NCBI GenBank assembly: GCA_002005505.1
Contig: MVGU01002004.1
Span: 1 to 14,251 of the forward strand
Reading direction: 5' to 3'
DNA from: Botryococcus braunii
Lineage: Eukaryota > Chlorophyta > Trebouxiophyceae
DNA length: 14,251 bases
Shown here: one piece after another, positions 1 to 11,585 of the stretch
Layout of the letters: every line of letters begins with the position of its first letter
How positions within the stretch are numbered: position 1 is the first letter of the stretch
Position numbers and translations under genes: made by a program
Notes under the pieces: model-generated
What the model saw: only the letters and a program-made list of their open reading frames with translations
Database searches by the model: none
Told to the model about the DNA's origin: nothing

Positions 1-389
1 ATCGTATACCGACTAATGATGGACTAGTCTCCGATAGATTCATAACACTAAGGACCGCAGGACTAGAGTCCCACGATCGATGAGATCCGGGCTGAGTATA
101 CCTTACTAGAAAACAGGCCGATTTTGTACCATGGCCCCTATAAAACACGATAAGTGTCAATAATCATTGAAATACCATACCGTACAAGTATACCCCAGTG
201 AAATACAACTGTACCTTATTGTTTATTATGTATTCTAAGTATTATAAAGCCTTGTAATGCTAGATGTGCCTCACAAACATGCTATTATGAAATGACCCAA
301 CATGTCGCACAAATACCTAAGGTACACATGTTAGTGTCCAATTTCCAACACATTCTGAATGTCAAAGCCATCCCAATTCCCCAGCAGTA
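1..389. other. No gene seen; AT-rich intergenic sequence
   Basis: No ORF of convincing composition, RNA gene or long repeat is visible here. Many short stop-rich stretches occur in all frames. An ORF starting at 359 has no recognisable domain and its sequence overlaps a dispersed repeat, so I do not call it a gene. Confidence 0.6.
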
Positions 390-464
390 GCTCCATGGAG
401 TTGGGCTTGCCGTTGCCGGCCTTCGGAGATTTCAGATTATCCCGAAACCCGCGGCCCACAGGCC
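390..464. repeat. Dispersed repeat, left copy (partner at 14174-14251)
   Basis: About 75 bp that align closely with the last 78 bp of the window, including a shared core GGCTTGCCGTTGCCGGC and the shared end GGCCCACAGG. On the minus strand both copies stay open and read alike, with PVGRGF, then R/Q-D-N/D-L-K/R-S, then AGNGKP and MEL. Several differences are conservative, which suggests a decayed coding region of a mobile or gene family. The family is not recognised. Confidence 0.7.
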
Positions 465-494
465 AAATTTCTCTCGTTGTACATCCGAAACTGA

Positions 495-556
495 ACTGCA
501 TATGTACTTATCAAATGAGAATTGTACTGCATATGTATTTCTCAACTGAATGTTGT
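495..556. repeat. Two-copy 31-bp tandem repeat
   Basis: Two adjacent units begin ACTGCATATGTA at 495 and 526 and then diverge slightly. No function is apparent. Confidence 0.6.
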
Positions 557-810
557 ACTTCAAATGACATCACCACGTTGAAAACCACGTGGAACACGTC
601 GTTTGACACGCTCAATTGACTCTTACACGTCTTGTCTTTCGCCCCTATATATACCGACTACTTTGAAGTGATACATCCAGATTTGGAGTTACCACTGAGT
701 AAATTCTGAGTAGACCACTGAGTGGACTCTTTTGCTGGCCAGGACAGACTACCCAGACCAGTGTTGGGCTGCTCAAGCATGACTTCCTAGTACATTAGTA
801 CATATAGAAT
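557..810. other. Intergenic; no gene seen
   Basis: A TATATATA-containing stretch lies near 647-655 but no convincing ORF follows at a promoter-like distance. Otherwise nothing is recognised. Confidence 0.4.
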
Positions 811-875
811 TGTCACAGTACATGTTATTTGTCACATGACATACTTGTGTGTCACAGAACTTATTAATTGTCACA
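811..875 (+). repeat. Four regularly spaced TGTCACA motifs
   Basis: The heptamer TGTCACA starts at 811, 830, 850 and 869, spacings of 19, 20 and 19 bp. Flanks around each copy are only weakly similar, so this is either a degenerate ~19-bp tandem repeat or a cluster of protein-binding sites. TGTCA cores are known targets of TALE-class homeodomain proteins; assigning such a role here is inference only. Confidence 0.5.
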
Positions 876-1000
876 GTGGCGTGTTCCATCGCATGCCTGG
901 GTTGGAAAACCATCTTGAACAGCTTTGTGTGCAAAAACAGGGGACACAAGGTTCAGTGCTTACCTAGTCGGCTTAACTGACGGTGACAAGACAAATGATT

Positions 1001-1003
<3 letters not shown>

Positions 1004-1058
<55 letters not shown>
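1004..1058. repeat. (AC)n microsatellite
   Basis: About 55 bp of uninterrupted CA/AC dinucleotides. It lies about 130 bp beyond the stop codon of the minus-strand pseudoprotease ORF. The His-Thr ORF through it is an artefact of the repeat. Confidence 0.98.
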
Positions 1059-1061
<3 letters not shown>

Positions 1062-1187
1062 CCTCTGGCCTCTGATTCAACATATATTTGCCGATCTCGG
1101 CATGCATGGGCAAAGTCACATCATCACGAACTGCAGGACCTGATAGAAATGCTGTGATGCAGGGGAGTATTCATAACATATTGTGTT

Positions 1188-2408
1188 TCACGGAATGGCA
1201 GCAGCCAATGTCGCAATCGCAACACCCCAAGCAGTGTTCCCAGGTGAGATGGCACTAAAACCAACTGTGCCAGTGTTGCCCACCGAGCAGGTATCACTCG
1301 CATAAGTTAGAAGACCTACGATAGTTCGGTCTTGGCCAAGGAAAGGGGTTCCCAACGTTCCGTCACATACGCCCCCGGGAAATGCCCAAGATGGTGAAGT
1401 AAGGACCGTGCTGCACATATCGGCTGGAGGCCTAAAGGCTGAACTGAACGCCTGTCTACTGTTTGCTGGATAGATAGTGGCATCGTTGCAAAGGCTTGAG
1501 CTTGGGCTGCTTGGCTGAAGAACAAGGCTTTGGTACTGACCCAAATAGACCTGATTTGAAGTGGGGCAGGCTATCGTTGCAGTGGGATAAAGCGTGGCTG
1601 TAAATTTTGGGCCAACAACTTTGAGAACAGCACCAGCATTGGATATTTGGCCCTTGTTGAACCAACCGCTGGTGGTGACGGCCTGAATAATATTATAGCT
1701 GGACACTGCTGGGCAGTCAAGCGGGGTATTGCCTGTGGGTGCGCAACACACTGTCCCGTAGCGGCCATTGACCGCAAAGAGACTGTACTTCCGCGATCCC
1801 CCAGCCGCTACAGCCGAGCCCGTCGTGGCCACATGCGTAGGGTCCACAAACCAACCCGTGTAAATGTCATATTGCGTGCCTCCTTTGTTCGTGTACATAT
1901 AGATCCTACATACAGGAATTATAACCACACGTCCTGCTGACCAACGAAAATCGCTACCGCAAACTACTGCTTTGGCACTCGCGTTGTGGGGGTTGGGCCA
2001 TGGTCTGGCCGGCTTGTTTGGCAGCTTTGCAGCGGTTTCTGCGCTGTTAGAAAATGTTAACATGCTGCTGGTTGTCTCGCTCAGTTTCTGGGGCTTGAGG
2101 GTCTTGCGAGCCTTTCCACTGGGCTGTTGCTCGATGGGAAGTTCTGTGCTGACAGTACTGATGTCAGCTGAAGGGGCTGCGGGGTGGGATCCAAGCGTGT
2201 GGGCATCGGTATTGGCCTCCTGATCAGGCTCGGGCCCCTCTGGAATTGTTATTGGGATGGGGCTGAGCACAGGGAAAAGCGGCTGGTCTTCTGCACGTGC
2301 ATTGCTTGCTGCCATTAGAGCAATGGGCAGGCATAGCATTAGTATATGTCGGACATGGATAGGTAATGGGCAATTAGCCTTGGTCTTCCTGAATCGATTC
2401 ATGATCAT
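1188..2408 (-). CDS. Secreted trypsin-like serine protease homologue with altered catalytic triad (pseudoprotease)
   Basis: The 406-residue ORF has an N-terminal hydrophobic stretch (about residues 21-34, ending in the signal-peptidase-like ARA at 37-39), so it is probably secreted. Residues 40-145 are a Pro/Ser/Thr-rich low-complexity linker. Residues 146-406 look like a chymotrypsin-fold domain of the glutamyl-endopeptidase/trypsin-like type. GWFVDPTHVATTGSAV (185-200) matches the region around the catalytic His, SNAGAVLKVV (256-265) the Asp region, and CDGTLGTPFL (348-357) followed by TIVGLLTYAS the region around the catalytic Ser. At these places the sequence shows Ser for His, Asn or another non-Asp residue for Asp, and Leu for Ser, so proteolysis is unlikely. 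Ten cysteines in the domain suit an oxidised extracellular protein. Met3 is an alternative start. A substrate-binding, decoy or regulatory role is possible but unproven. There is no neighbour with a related function. The alignment is by eye. Confidence 0.75.
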   Translation of the reverse strand: MIMNRFRKTKANCPLPIHVRHILMLCLPIALMAASNARAEDQPLFPVLSPIPITIPEGPEPDQEANTDAHTLGSHPAAPSADISTVSTELPIEQQPSGKARKTLKPQKLSETTSSMLTFSNSAETAAKLPNKPARPWPNPHNASAKAVVCGSDFRWSAGRVVIIPVCRIYMYTNKGGTQYDIYTGWFVDPTHVATTGSAVAAGGSRKYSLFAVNGRYGTVCCAPTGNTPLDCPAVSSYNIIQAVTTSGWFNKGQISNAGAVLKVVGPKFTATLYPTATIACPTSNQVYLGQYQSLVLQPSSPSSSLCNDATIYPANSRQAFSSAFRPPADMCSTVLTSPSWAFPGGVCDGTLGTPFLGQDRTIVGLLTYASDTCSVGNTGTVGFSAISPGNTAWGVAIATLAAAIP

Positions 2409-2447
2409 GGTCAGATTTCACGGAGCGATTCACGCCTGCATGCAATG

Positions 2448-2759
2448 CCGACCAAAACCACATAATGATGGGGCTATAAGCTTATGCATATGGTTGTTAT
2501 TGACTGTGAAAGTGCTGTTCTTTGCTTGGCCGGACCCCAGAGGATTGGATGCCTCTACATGATTATTATTGACTGTGAAATTGTCATTATTTATTATCAA
2601 GATGTTATTGGCTGTGAAAGTGCTGTTCTTGTTCTTGCGCAACTCCGACCAAGACCACATAATGATGGGGCTATAAGCTTATACATATGGTTATTATTGA
2701 CTGTGAAAGTGCTGTTCTTTGCTTGGCCGGACCCGAGAGGATTGGATGCCTCTACATGA
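2448..2759. repeat. Direct duplication with 197-bp period upstream of the pseudoprotease
   Basis: The 115-bp segment at 2448-2562 recurs at 2645-2759 with only a few substitutions and no indel. Between them lie shorter partial copies of the same motif, TTGACTGTGAAA near 2568 and GGCTGTGAAAGTGCTG near 2610. The duplicated block begins about 40 bp upstream of the ORF's ATG on the minus strand, so it occupies the probable promoter or 5' UTR region. Confidence 0.9.
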
Positions 2760-2946
2760 GCAAAAGCAGCAGCAAGGTGTGAAACTTGGACAGCTGTTTG
2801 TGATCATCAACATATCTCTGGGCTTTCTGAGTACATCCGTCATGAGTTGTCACCTGGCTCCAGCAATAGGGGTTGCAATGGCTCATTGCGAAGCGCTTCG
2901 CAAGGTAGCTTTGCTCAAAGTTAGCAGAAAATCAGCCCCCAAACAC

Positions 2947-3076
2947 GAGGAGGAGGAGGATGAGGAGAAGAAAGAGGAAAAAGAAAAAAAGAAAGAGAAA
3001 CAAACACAAAAAACAAAAGCAAAAAAGAATTGGAACGCACACAGACACACAGCCGCACAGAACCTCCCCCCCCCCC

Positions 3077-3148
<72 letters not shown>

Positions 3149-3154
3149 CACACA
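2947..3154. repeat. Purine-rich tract plus (AC)n microsatellite
   Basis: A GAGGA/GAAAA-rich purine tract (2947-3030) is followed by a C-run and then by CA dinucleotides from 3079 to 3154 with one CAAAC interruption. ORFs through this stretch on both strands are low-complexity artefacts. Confidence 0.95.
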
Positions 3155-3578
3155 TGTACGCAAAAGAAGAGATATTCAAAGGAGAACATCAAGAAAGAAA
3201 GAAAAACAAAAGAAGCACATTTAAAGGGAAGTAGTATTCGTGAAAGACTACCTTGATGCGAGTAGCTAATGAAGTTGCTTGTTGAAGTCAAATAACTCCA
3301 ATATTAAATAGCAGGACGACCGTTTCTGCTGTGAGGCTCAACAGGGTCCATTTACTTGGAGAGCGACGGGATTTTGCAACCGAGAATATCTGAACGTTTA
3401 GAAAATTGAAGTCAGCGCCGAACTGGCAAAATGCGAACACGAATGATGTGCCTGTACCCATCGAGAGTGAAGCACGTGTGTACAGGGTAACCCTGAAGGG
3501 GTCGTGTTTTTGGACCCGTTGGGATCAGGTGACTATGTGTTAAATACTTAACATATTATATCCTTATCGTATATACCA
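3155..3578. other. Intergenic; no gene seen
   Basis: Nothing recognised. A short inverted motif, GGGTAACCC then TGAAGGGGTC, occurs near 3486, but no ORF or RNA gene is evident. Confidence 0.5.
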
Positions 3579-3974
3579 ATGAAAAAGAGTAAGACATTCA
3601 CAGCAGGTAATGATGGGATGCGACAGTGCAAAGAACCACAAAGCCCGCGACTCTGTCAAGAATCTAACACGACGGAATCTAATTTGACATATGGAATCAG
3701 AAAAGAGACAGATGGCTTCAAATTACAATACCTACACGCGAAGCAACACATAGTCAAAATGAGACCATGGCCCAAGCTACCTTTGTTGGACAGGGCTCGC
3801 GAGCTTACAGGCCTGGAAGCTTCTTTAAACTTTAAAACCTGTCATTTCAAGGAAGATTTGGGCAAAACCGCTGATATTCATCCCCAGGAGAGGGAGGCAT
3901 TGGTTCCGTACCTGATTTGGGTGCTATCTTCGTTCGCATTCTGGGCGAAAAACACTTACTGTGCGATATTATGA
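3579..3974 (+). CDS. Doubtful ORF, 131 residues, unrecognised
   Basis: An ATG-initiated ORF of mixed composition with a hydrophobic C-terminal stretch (about residues 109-130, including YLIWVLSSFAFW). No family motif is recognised. The minus strand is also open over 3847-4080, which weakens the case. It lies between microsatellites and a dead retroelement, so it may be chance or part of a decayed mobile element. Confidence 0.15.
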   Translation: MKKSKTFTAGNDGMRQCKEPQSPRLCQESNTTESNLTYGIRKETDGFKLQYLHAKQHIVKMRPWPKLPLLDRARELTGLEASLNFKTCHFKEDLGKTADIHPQEREALVPYLIWVLSSFAFWAKNTYCAIL

Positions 3975-4198
3975 AGACTTGAAACAAATCATCATGCCAT
4001 AAGATAGCAGTTGGGTCGATGTGCTGCAGTTTTTGTGGGACGGGATTAGGCTGTTTCCTCGGGATGCTCGAGTCGAGCATCGCTGTGGGGGCATGTTTGA
4101 ACAGGGGTCGATTACCGATGTCTACGCCTGACTTAGTGACTCAGCCTGAGTCACTCAGGCCGCCGTAGAACCCACCGTAGAACCCGCCGTGGAATTAA

Positions 4199-4811
4199 GT
4201 AAACAAGGCATCCAGAGGCCTTGTTGAGTACCTGCTGTCCTTTGATATTATTATGTTACAAGAAACTAGGATACAAATGATTGATAAAAATACGTGGAGG
4301 GGATTTAAGGTGTTTTTCATTCCTTCTAGTGAACACGGTAAGGGTGGGGAGGGCCTACTCCTAGCTATTCGACATCGTGTGGTTTACCATATCCTGCCCT
4401 TTGCATCTGCAAAGAATTCATTATGGGCTAAGCTCCAGTTTGCTAATGGTGGTATCCCGCTGATCATAGGTCACACCTACATTCTCCCTGCTGGCTCCCC
4501 CTTATATAAGGGTCATACCCAATATATTAAAGAATTCTTTAATAAGGGTCATACCCTGCCTAAACGTGGTCTGAAGACCTGTGGATCTTGTACTCAGATC
4601 CATCTTCTAAAAGATGGATCTGAGTACAAGATCCACATATCTTAAGACCACGTTTAGGCAGGGTATGACCGAGGGTCTCACGTTCCTTGGTGGGGACTTC
4701 AATGCTAGGATAGGGCCCTTGCCCCCCATGACTCCTGGTACGGATGGAGAAACCAAGTTTCGAGGAAGACAGCTCCTCCGAGCAGTCACGAATATGGGGG
4801 GTTTTTGTTGA
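4199..4811 (+). pseudogene. LINE-type APE/EEP endonuclease fragment, interrupted
   Basis: Two plus-strand segments together resemble the endonuclease domain of a non-LTR retrotransposon. The first (4199-4546) contains FDIIMLQETRI, the conserved LQET metal-binding motif near the N-terminus of endonuclease/exonuclease/phosphatase proteins, then GEGLLLAIRH and the IGHTYILPAGSPL strand. The second (4671-4811) contains LGGDFNARIG, the GDFNA catalytic motif. They lie in different frames and are split by the foldback at 4547-4670. That insert is 124 bp, so omitting it puts both segments in one frame. A stop lies just upstream at 4196-4198 and no reverse transcriptase follows 4811, so the element is 5'- and 3'-truncated as well as interrupted. 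Confidence 0.85.
4547..4670. repeat. 124-bp foldback (imperfect palindrome) inserted in the endonuclease
   Basis: Arms of 60 nt flank a 4-nt loop (4607-4610). The outer 26 bp (4547-4572 with 4645-4670) and the inner 26 bp (4581-4606 with 4611-4636) pair perfectly; the 8-nt middle has three mismatches. The left end GGTCATACCC also occurs 37 bp upstream at 4511-4520 in the host ORF. It could be a MITE-like foldback element or a template-switch product, and its RNA would form a microRNA-precursor-like hairpin. Confidence 0.9.
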
Positions 4812-5012
4812 GTTCTAAACATTATTAGTGAATGCCTTGTGCTTTAAGTGATCTTCATGTGTGCACCATTAGGATATGGGTCCATTGAGAACATAAGGTA
4901 CCTTGAGACACGTTAGGTTTTGGACGCTTTCGAACATAAGGTACAATCTAATCTTTTACGCGTTAGTGTGAAAGGACTATTAAAGTTGCGATCACCGCAC
5001 AGTCGAGCAACC
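4812..5012. other. Intergenic; no gene seen
   Basis: Only a short repeated motif GAACATAAGGTAC (near 4889 and 4934) is visible. No reverse transcriptase continuation of the retroelement is found. Confidence 0.5.
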
Positions 5013-5143
5013 GGTTAAAAAAGATACTGGGCACATAAGGATGCCAGTCTTGTTCACTCAGTTGCATGTGTTTAAAGAGCAGACAGTCGTCAAGGACTGT
5101 AGCTGGAGAAACACAAACTTACGACCTGTCTGCTTGCTTACAG
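5013..5143 (+). repeat. ~130-bp direct repeat, copy 1
   Basis: Matches 5353-5480 closely. Relative to that copy it has an extra 8 nt inside GGGCACATAAGGATGCC and lacks a 6-nt ACATGT. Both copies end in GCTTGCTTACAG, after which the flanks are unrelated. That end resembles a splice acceptor but no exon can be shown. Confidence 0.9.
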
Positions 5144-5352
5144 GTGCGGTGACGTAGGGTGTGTATTGGCTATGTGTTCATGTTTGATTGCTTTTTTGTA
5201 AGTGAACCATCTTAGTGTACAATCAAGCCTCCCAAACCGCTAAGGGACGGAGTCTGGATTGAGTATAGGAAGGTACTTGCTTTCAGCCGTCATGAGCTTA
5301 TCCGTGTACACATGTGCAGATGCTCGTTGACAGATCAACGTGTAACAGAACT
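5144..5352. other. Spacer between the two direct repeats
   Basis: No ORF, RNA gene or further repeat is recognised. Confidence 0.5.
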
Positions 5353-5480
5353 GGTTTGGAAAGATACTGGGCATGCCAGTCTTGTTCACTCAATTGCATG
5401 TGTTTAAAGAGCAGACAGTCGTCAGGACTGTACATGTAGCTGGAGAAACACAAACTTACGACCTGTTTGCTTGCTTACAG
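5353..5480 (+). repeat. ~130-bp direct repeat, copy 2
   Basis: Second copy of the 5013-5143 sequence, starting 340 bp further on. It leads 35 bp later into the 37-bp minisatellite. Confidence 0.9.
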
Positions 5481-5514
5481 GATACGCCAATGCCCATAAC
5501 CTTTTACAAATACT

Positions 5515-5773
5515 GTGACTTACTGATGGACAGAATGGCTCCTATGATACAGTGACTTACTGATGGACAGAATGGCTCCTATGATACAGTGACTTACTGA
5601 TGGACAGAATGACTCCAATGATACAGTAACTTACTGATGGACAGAATGGCTTCTATGATACAGTGACTTACGGATGGACAGAATGGCTCCTATGATACAG
5701 TGACTTACTGATGGACATCATGGCTCCTATGATACAGTGACTTACGGATGGACAGGATGGCTCCTATGATACA
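5515..5773 (+). repeat. Seven-copy 37-bp minisatellite
   Basis: Units begin GTGACTTACTGATGGACAG at 5515, 5552, 5589, 5626, 5663, 5700 and 5737, with one to a few substitutions per unit and no indel. The period is not a multiple of three, so it is not a coding repeat. There are no variable spacers, so it is not a CRISPR array. Confidence 0.97.
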
Positions 5774-6067
5774 GCGAGTCTATGTCACAAATCTCCCCCG
5801 AGCCGTGCCGTGCCGTGCCGTCTTCCATGAGGAATTGCTTCAAAAGTCCATAAAATAATGTAAGCCCCATCTTCCCTTGCCCTATCCCACAAGAGTTTGA
5901 CAAGGCTGGCGGCATTGGAATGGCTTCGTCCGAGGTGGGATTAAGCGTCTTGATAAGCCTTCCATATTTTCTTTTCCGTCCCAGGGTCTTTGTAGAGGGG
6001 GGGAAGGCCTGCAGTCCCCGGGGAAGGGATTATGGCAGCTTGACAAACAGGGCGGCGAGAGTTCCAG
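5774..6067. other. Intergenic; no gene seen
   Basis: Contains a short GCCGT pentamer run near 5803-5822. ORFs on both strands across 5882-6240 overlap the GC-rich hairpin and show no domain. Confidence 0.5.
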
Positions 6068-6148
6068 GAACCGGGGCCCCCGAGTCAGGCAGGGCTGGTG
6101 CACACCTCGCATGCGGATGGGCCCGGCCTGACTCGGGGGCCCCGGTTC
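6068..6148. repeat. GC-rich inverted repeat (hairpin)
   Basis: Perfect 23-bp arms at 6068-6090 and 6126-6148 (GAACCGGGGCCCC at the left end), extending inward by about four more pairs after one mismatch, around a loop of roughly 25 nt. The stem is mostly G/C and would be very stable. It does not have the U-run of a bacterial terminator. Confidence 0.9.
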
Positions 6149-6257
6149 TGGGGCACGTGCCGCACCTTGCGGCCCGCACGGCCTGCAGAAAGTCCAAGAT
6201 CCCGGCCTTGCCCATAACTCTACAGCACCGTTTTGAATAGATTGTGTTACTTCTTCA

Positions 6258-6379
6258 TTGGATCGAAGAGATATGAGATGATTGACAAAGAGCTGAGTGG
6301 ATTCTGTCGCATGTTATTTAAATAACATGCGACAGAATCCACTCAGCTCTTTGTCAATCATCTCATATCTCTTCGATCC

Positions 6380-6381
<2 letters not shown>
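6258..6381. repeat. Perfect 124-bp palindrome
   Basis: Every base i pairs with base 12639-i, giving 62-bp arms with no loop and centre ATTTAAAT at 6316-6323. I checked all pairs by eye and saw no mismatch. The last two pairs use TT/AA at the edge and may be chance, leaving a 120-bp core. The right arm runs directly into A29. It has no sequence similarity to the 124-bp foldback at 4547-4670. Confidence 0.97.

Positions 6382-6408
<27 letters not shown>
6380..6408 (+). repeat. Poly(A) run, 29 nt
   Basis: Twenty-nine A residues directly after the palindrome. This order could reflect a retroposed hairpin RNA with a poly(A) tail; no target-site duplication is evident. Confidence 0.97.
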
Positions 6409-6410
<2 letters not shown>

Positions 6411-7010
6411 ACGCTCGACGGTTCAGTCCCACCTTGGAAGAAACCAGGGGGCACTTATTTTGCAAGATCGCAAACCGTATGGTACCCTTGCTCAGAAACG
6501 CGTCCACCTGGTATATGAGTGCATATATTCCTTTGACCAGTAGCTGCTGATGATCTGTCGCATGTGAGTGTTACACCCGGTTAAAGCATGACAGTCACAG
6601 ATGCTACTGTACTTGAACATGGTGTGTGTCTGAATTTGTTCATGGTGCTCATTCCTTGCATTTCTAGACATTGGATATTGTTCATCGTTGTATTTTTGTC
6701 ATCCACGTGAGTCTGTTTTGTCTGGCACAGGTAAGAGCCGCAGATCTGATTCGGTCTATCGACTATAGTCCCACTTCTCACACAACCTCTCAATCGCACC
6801 TGACCATGTGATCATTATCTGTGTCATATTTTATGTCATTGATGTTGTAGGTAAAACAGCATTTAGCATGCCTTCCATCTGTGGTCTTCTGTTGGGGTGA
6901 AGCATGACCTAGATACTTTATTGAATCTTCATTGTTCCCAAAGTCAAATGACATTTTATTTGGATATTGGCAATTAAGGTATCTTCTGAAATCAGAATAT
7001 CACAACAAAT
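6409..7010. other. Probable 3' flank of the minus-strand spliced gene; no ORF
   Basis: No convincing coding stretch on either strand. Because the candidate gene at 7011-10302 reads leftward and ends at 7011, this stretch would hold its 3' UTR and polyadenylation site, but no signal is clear. Confidence 0.35.
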
Positions 7011-10430
<3,420 letters not shown>

Positions 10431-10558
10431 CATGGAACAAACGTGGAATGCAAAAGTCCGGACTGCGATAAGCGGACACCTCTTTTGCTTCATCTGTTAG
10501 TCAAGTCGCTGGATGTATGGAACAAAATAGAAAAGTTGAGATGATGGGGCCCCTGGGA

Positions 10559-10619
10559 AGGGGGGGGGGGTGGCTGCAAGAGCATGGAGCATGTTCCCCC
10601 CCACCCCCCCCCCCACCCC
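10559..10619. repeat. G-run and C-run pair
   Basis: A G10 run (10561-10570) and C-runs (10596-10617, three blocks) lie about 25 bp apart. They could pair as a hairpin, or form a G-quadruplex on the minus strand. Confidence 0.8.
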
Positions 10620-10945
10620 TCTTAACCCTGGATCAGCCATTGTGATAAATCTCGGTGCAGCGTGCGATCTCCGACGAATCGGACGGATAAACCGCGGTCG
10701 ACTTTGAACAATTACGCTAAAATGCACGTAAAACGATACGAGAGTGACTGCTGTGGATACCCCATGGGTAATGGCCATGGTTGCTCACAAACTCTCACCC
10801 TCCCAGCCCACCCAGATCACGAACCCCGGAAGCTCCGAAAATTCTCATGACACTTCTGGAAGACTGGCGCAAGTGCCAAAAGTGCCATTGACAACTTCTT
10901 CTTGCAGTTCTGGTCTGTCCGCTAGAATGCAACGGAGAACTTGCA
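10620..10945. other. Intergenic; no gene seen
   Basis: Two overlapping plus ORFs and one minus ORF (10497-10778) cross this stretch, none with a recognisable domain or splice-flanked composition. Confidence 0.4.
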
Positions 10946-11050
10946 ACACACTGGTCACCGCCTTAGGAACCCTGGTGTACCCAGTATTGATTATGCAATA
11001 CACAGGTCACTGCCTTAAGAACCCTGCTGTACCCCATATGGATATGGATG
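10946..11050. repeat. Two-copy 52-bp direct repeat
   Basis: GGTCACCGCCTTAGGAACCC at 10953 recurs as GGTCACTGCCTTAAGAACCC at 11005, followed in both by a TGGTGTACCC or TGCTGTACCC block. Confidence 0.85.
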
Positions 11051-11138
11051 CATGATGATTTGGGGTTGGCATTCTCAGGGTTCCTGAGGGATATTCATCG
11101 TTGCAGATTGGGGGCCAAGGCCTTATAAGGGCGCGAGG

Positions 11139-11352
11139 CCTCCCTAGGGTTCATGAAGGCCTCCCTAGGGTTCATGAAGACCTGCCTGGGATTCATGAAG
11201 GCATCCCTAGGGTTCATAAAGGGCCCCCTGGGGTTCATGAAGGCCTCCATAGGGTTCATGAAGGCCTCCCTGGGGTTCGTGAAGGCCTCCCTAGGGTCCA
11301 TGAGGCCACCCTAGGGTTAGTGAAGTTCTCTATAGGGTTCATGAAGGTCTCC
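11139..11352. repeat. Ten-copy 21-bp minisatellite, open on both strands
   Basis: Units of the type CCTCCCTAGGGTTCATGAAGG repeat with a strict 21-bp period and many substitutions but no indel up to about 11300. The period is three times seven, so the minus strand encodes a heptapeptide (FMNPREA type) and the plus strand another (VHEGLPR type). The minus ORF runs 11095-11301. Lack of a frame-breaking indel hints at possible past coding, but no gene context is seen. Confidence 0.9.
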
Positions 11353-11454
11353 CCTTTTTGCAGTTGGCACGGCAGCGGTTCCTTGAAGGTTTCCAGTCGC
11401 TGCAAATGGCCAAGGTTCAAAAAAGGATTTTGCCGTCCTTGAAATTACTTGTAA

Positions 11455-11522
11455 TTGCAAGGATGTACATGTACGTGTAGATGCAAGGATGTAATTGCAT
11501 GTACATGCAAGGATGTACATGC
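11455..11522. repeat. Short GCAAGGATGTAC-type repeats
   Basis: GCAAGGATGTA recurs at about 11457, 11482 and 11507, mixed with palindromic GTACATGTAC-like words. Confidence 0.75.
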
Positions 11523-11585
11523 CAGAGAATTCATGCCTGTCAAATGGCATATGCTTCCTATCCTTTCATGCTGGTATTCCAAGCC

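Noticed and set aside
1316..2223. Other ORFs on both strands within the pseudoprotease gene
   Set aside because: They are shadows of the 406-residue ORF and lack its signal peptide, domain pattern and cysteine content.
2883..3291. Overlapping long ORFs on both strands
   Set aside because: They cross the purine tract and the AC microsatellite and are low-complexity artefacts.
5515..5773. Possible CRISPR-like array of 37-bp units
   Set aside because: The units are contiguous with no variable spacers, and the window is eukaryotic in character. It is a minisatellite.
6068..6148. Rho-independent terminator
   Set aside because: There is no U-tract after the stem, the loop is long, and the setting is eukaryotic.
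5920..6240. 106-residue plus-strand ORF
   Set aside because: It crosses the GC-rich hairpin, has no domain, and the opposite strand is open too.
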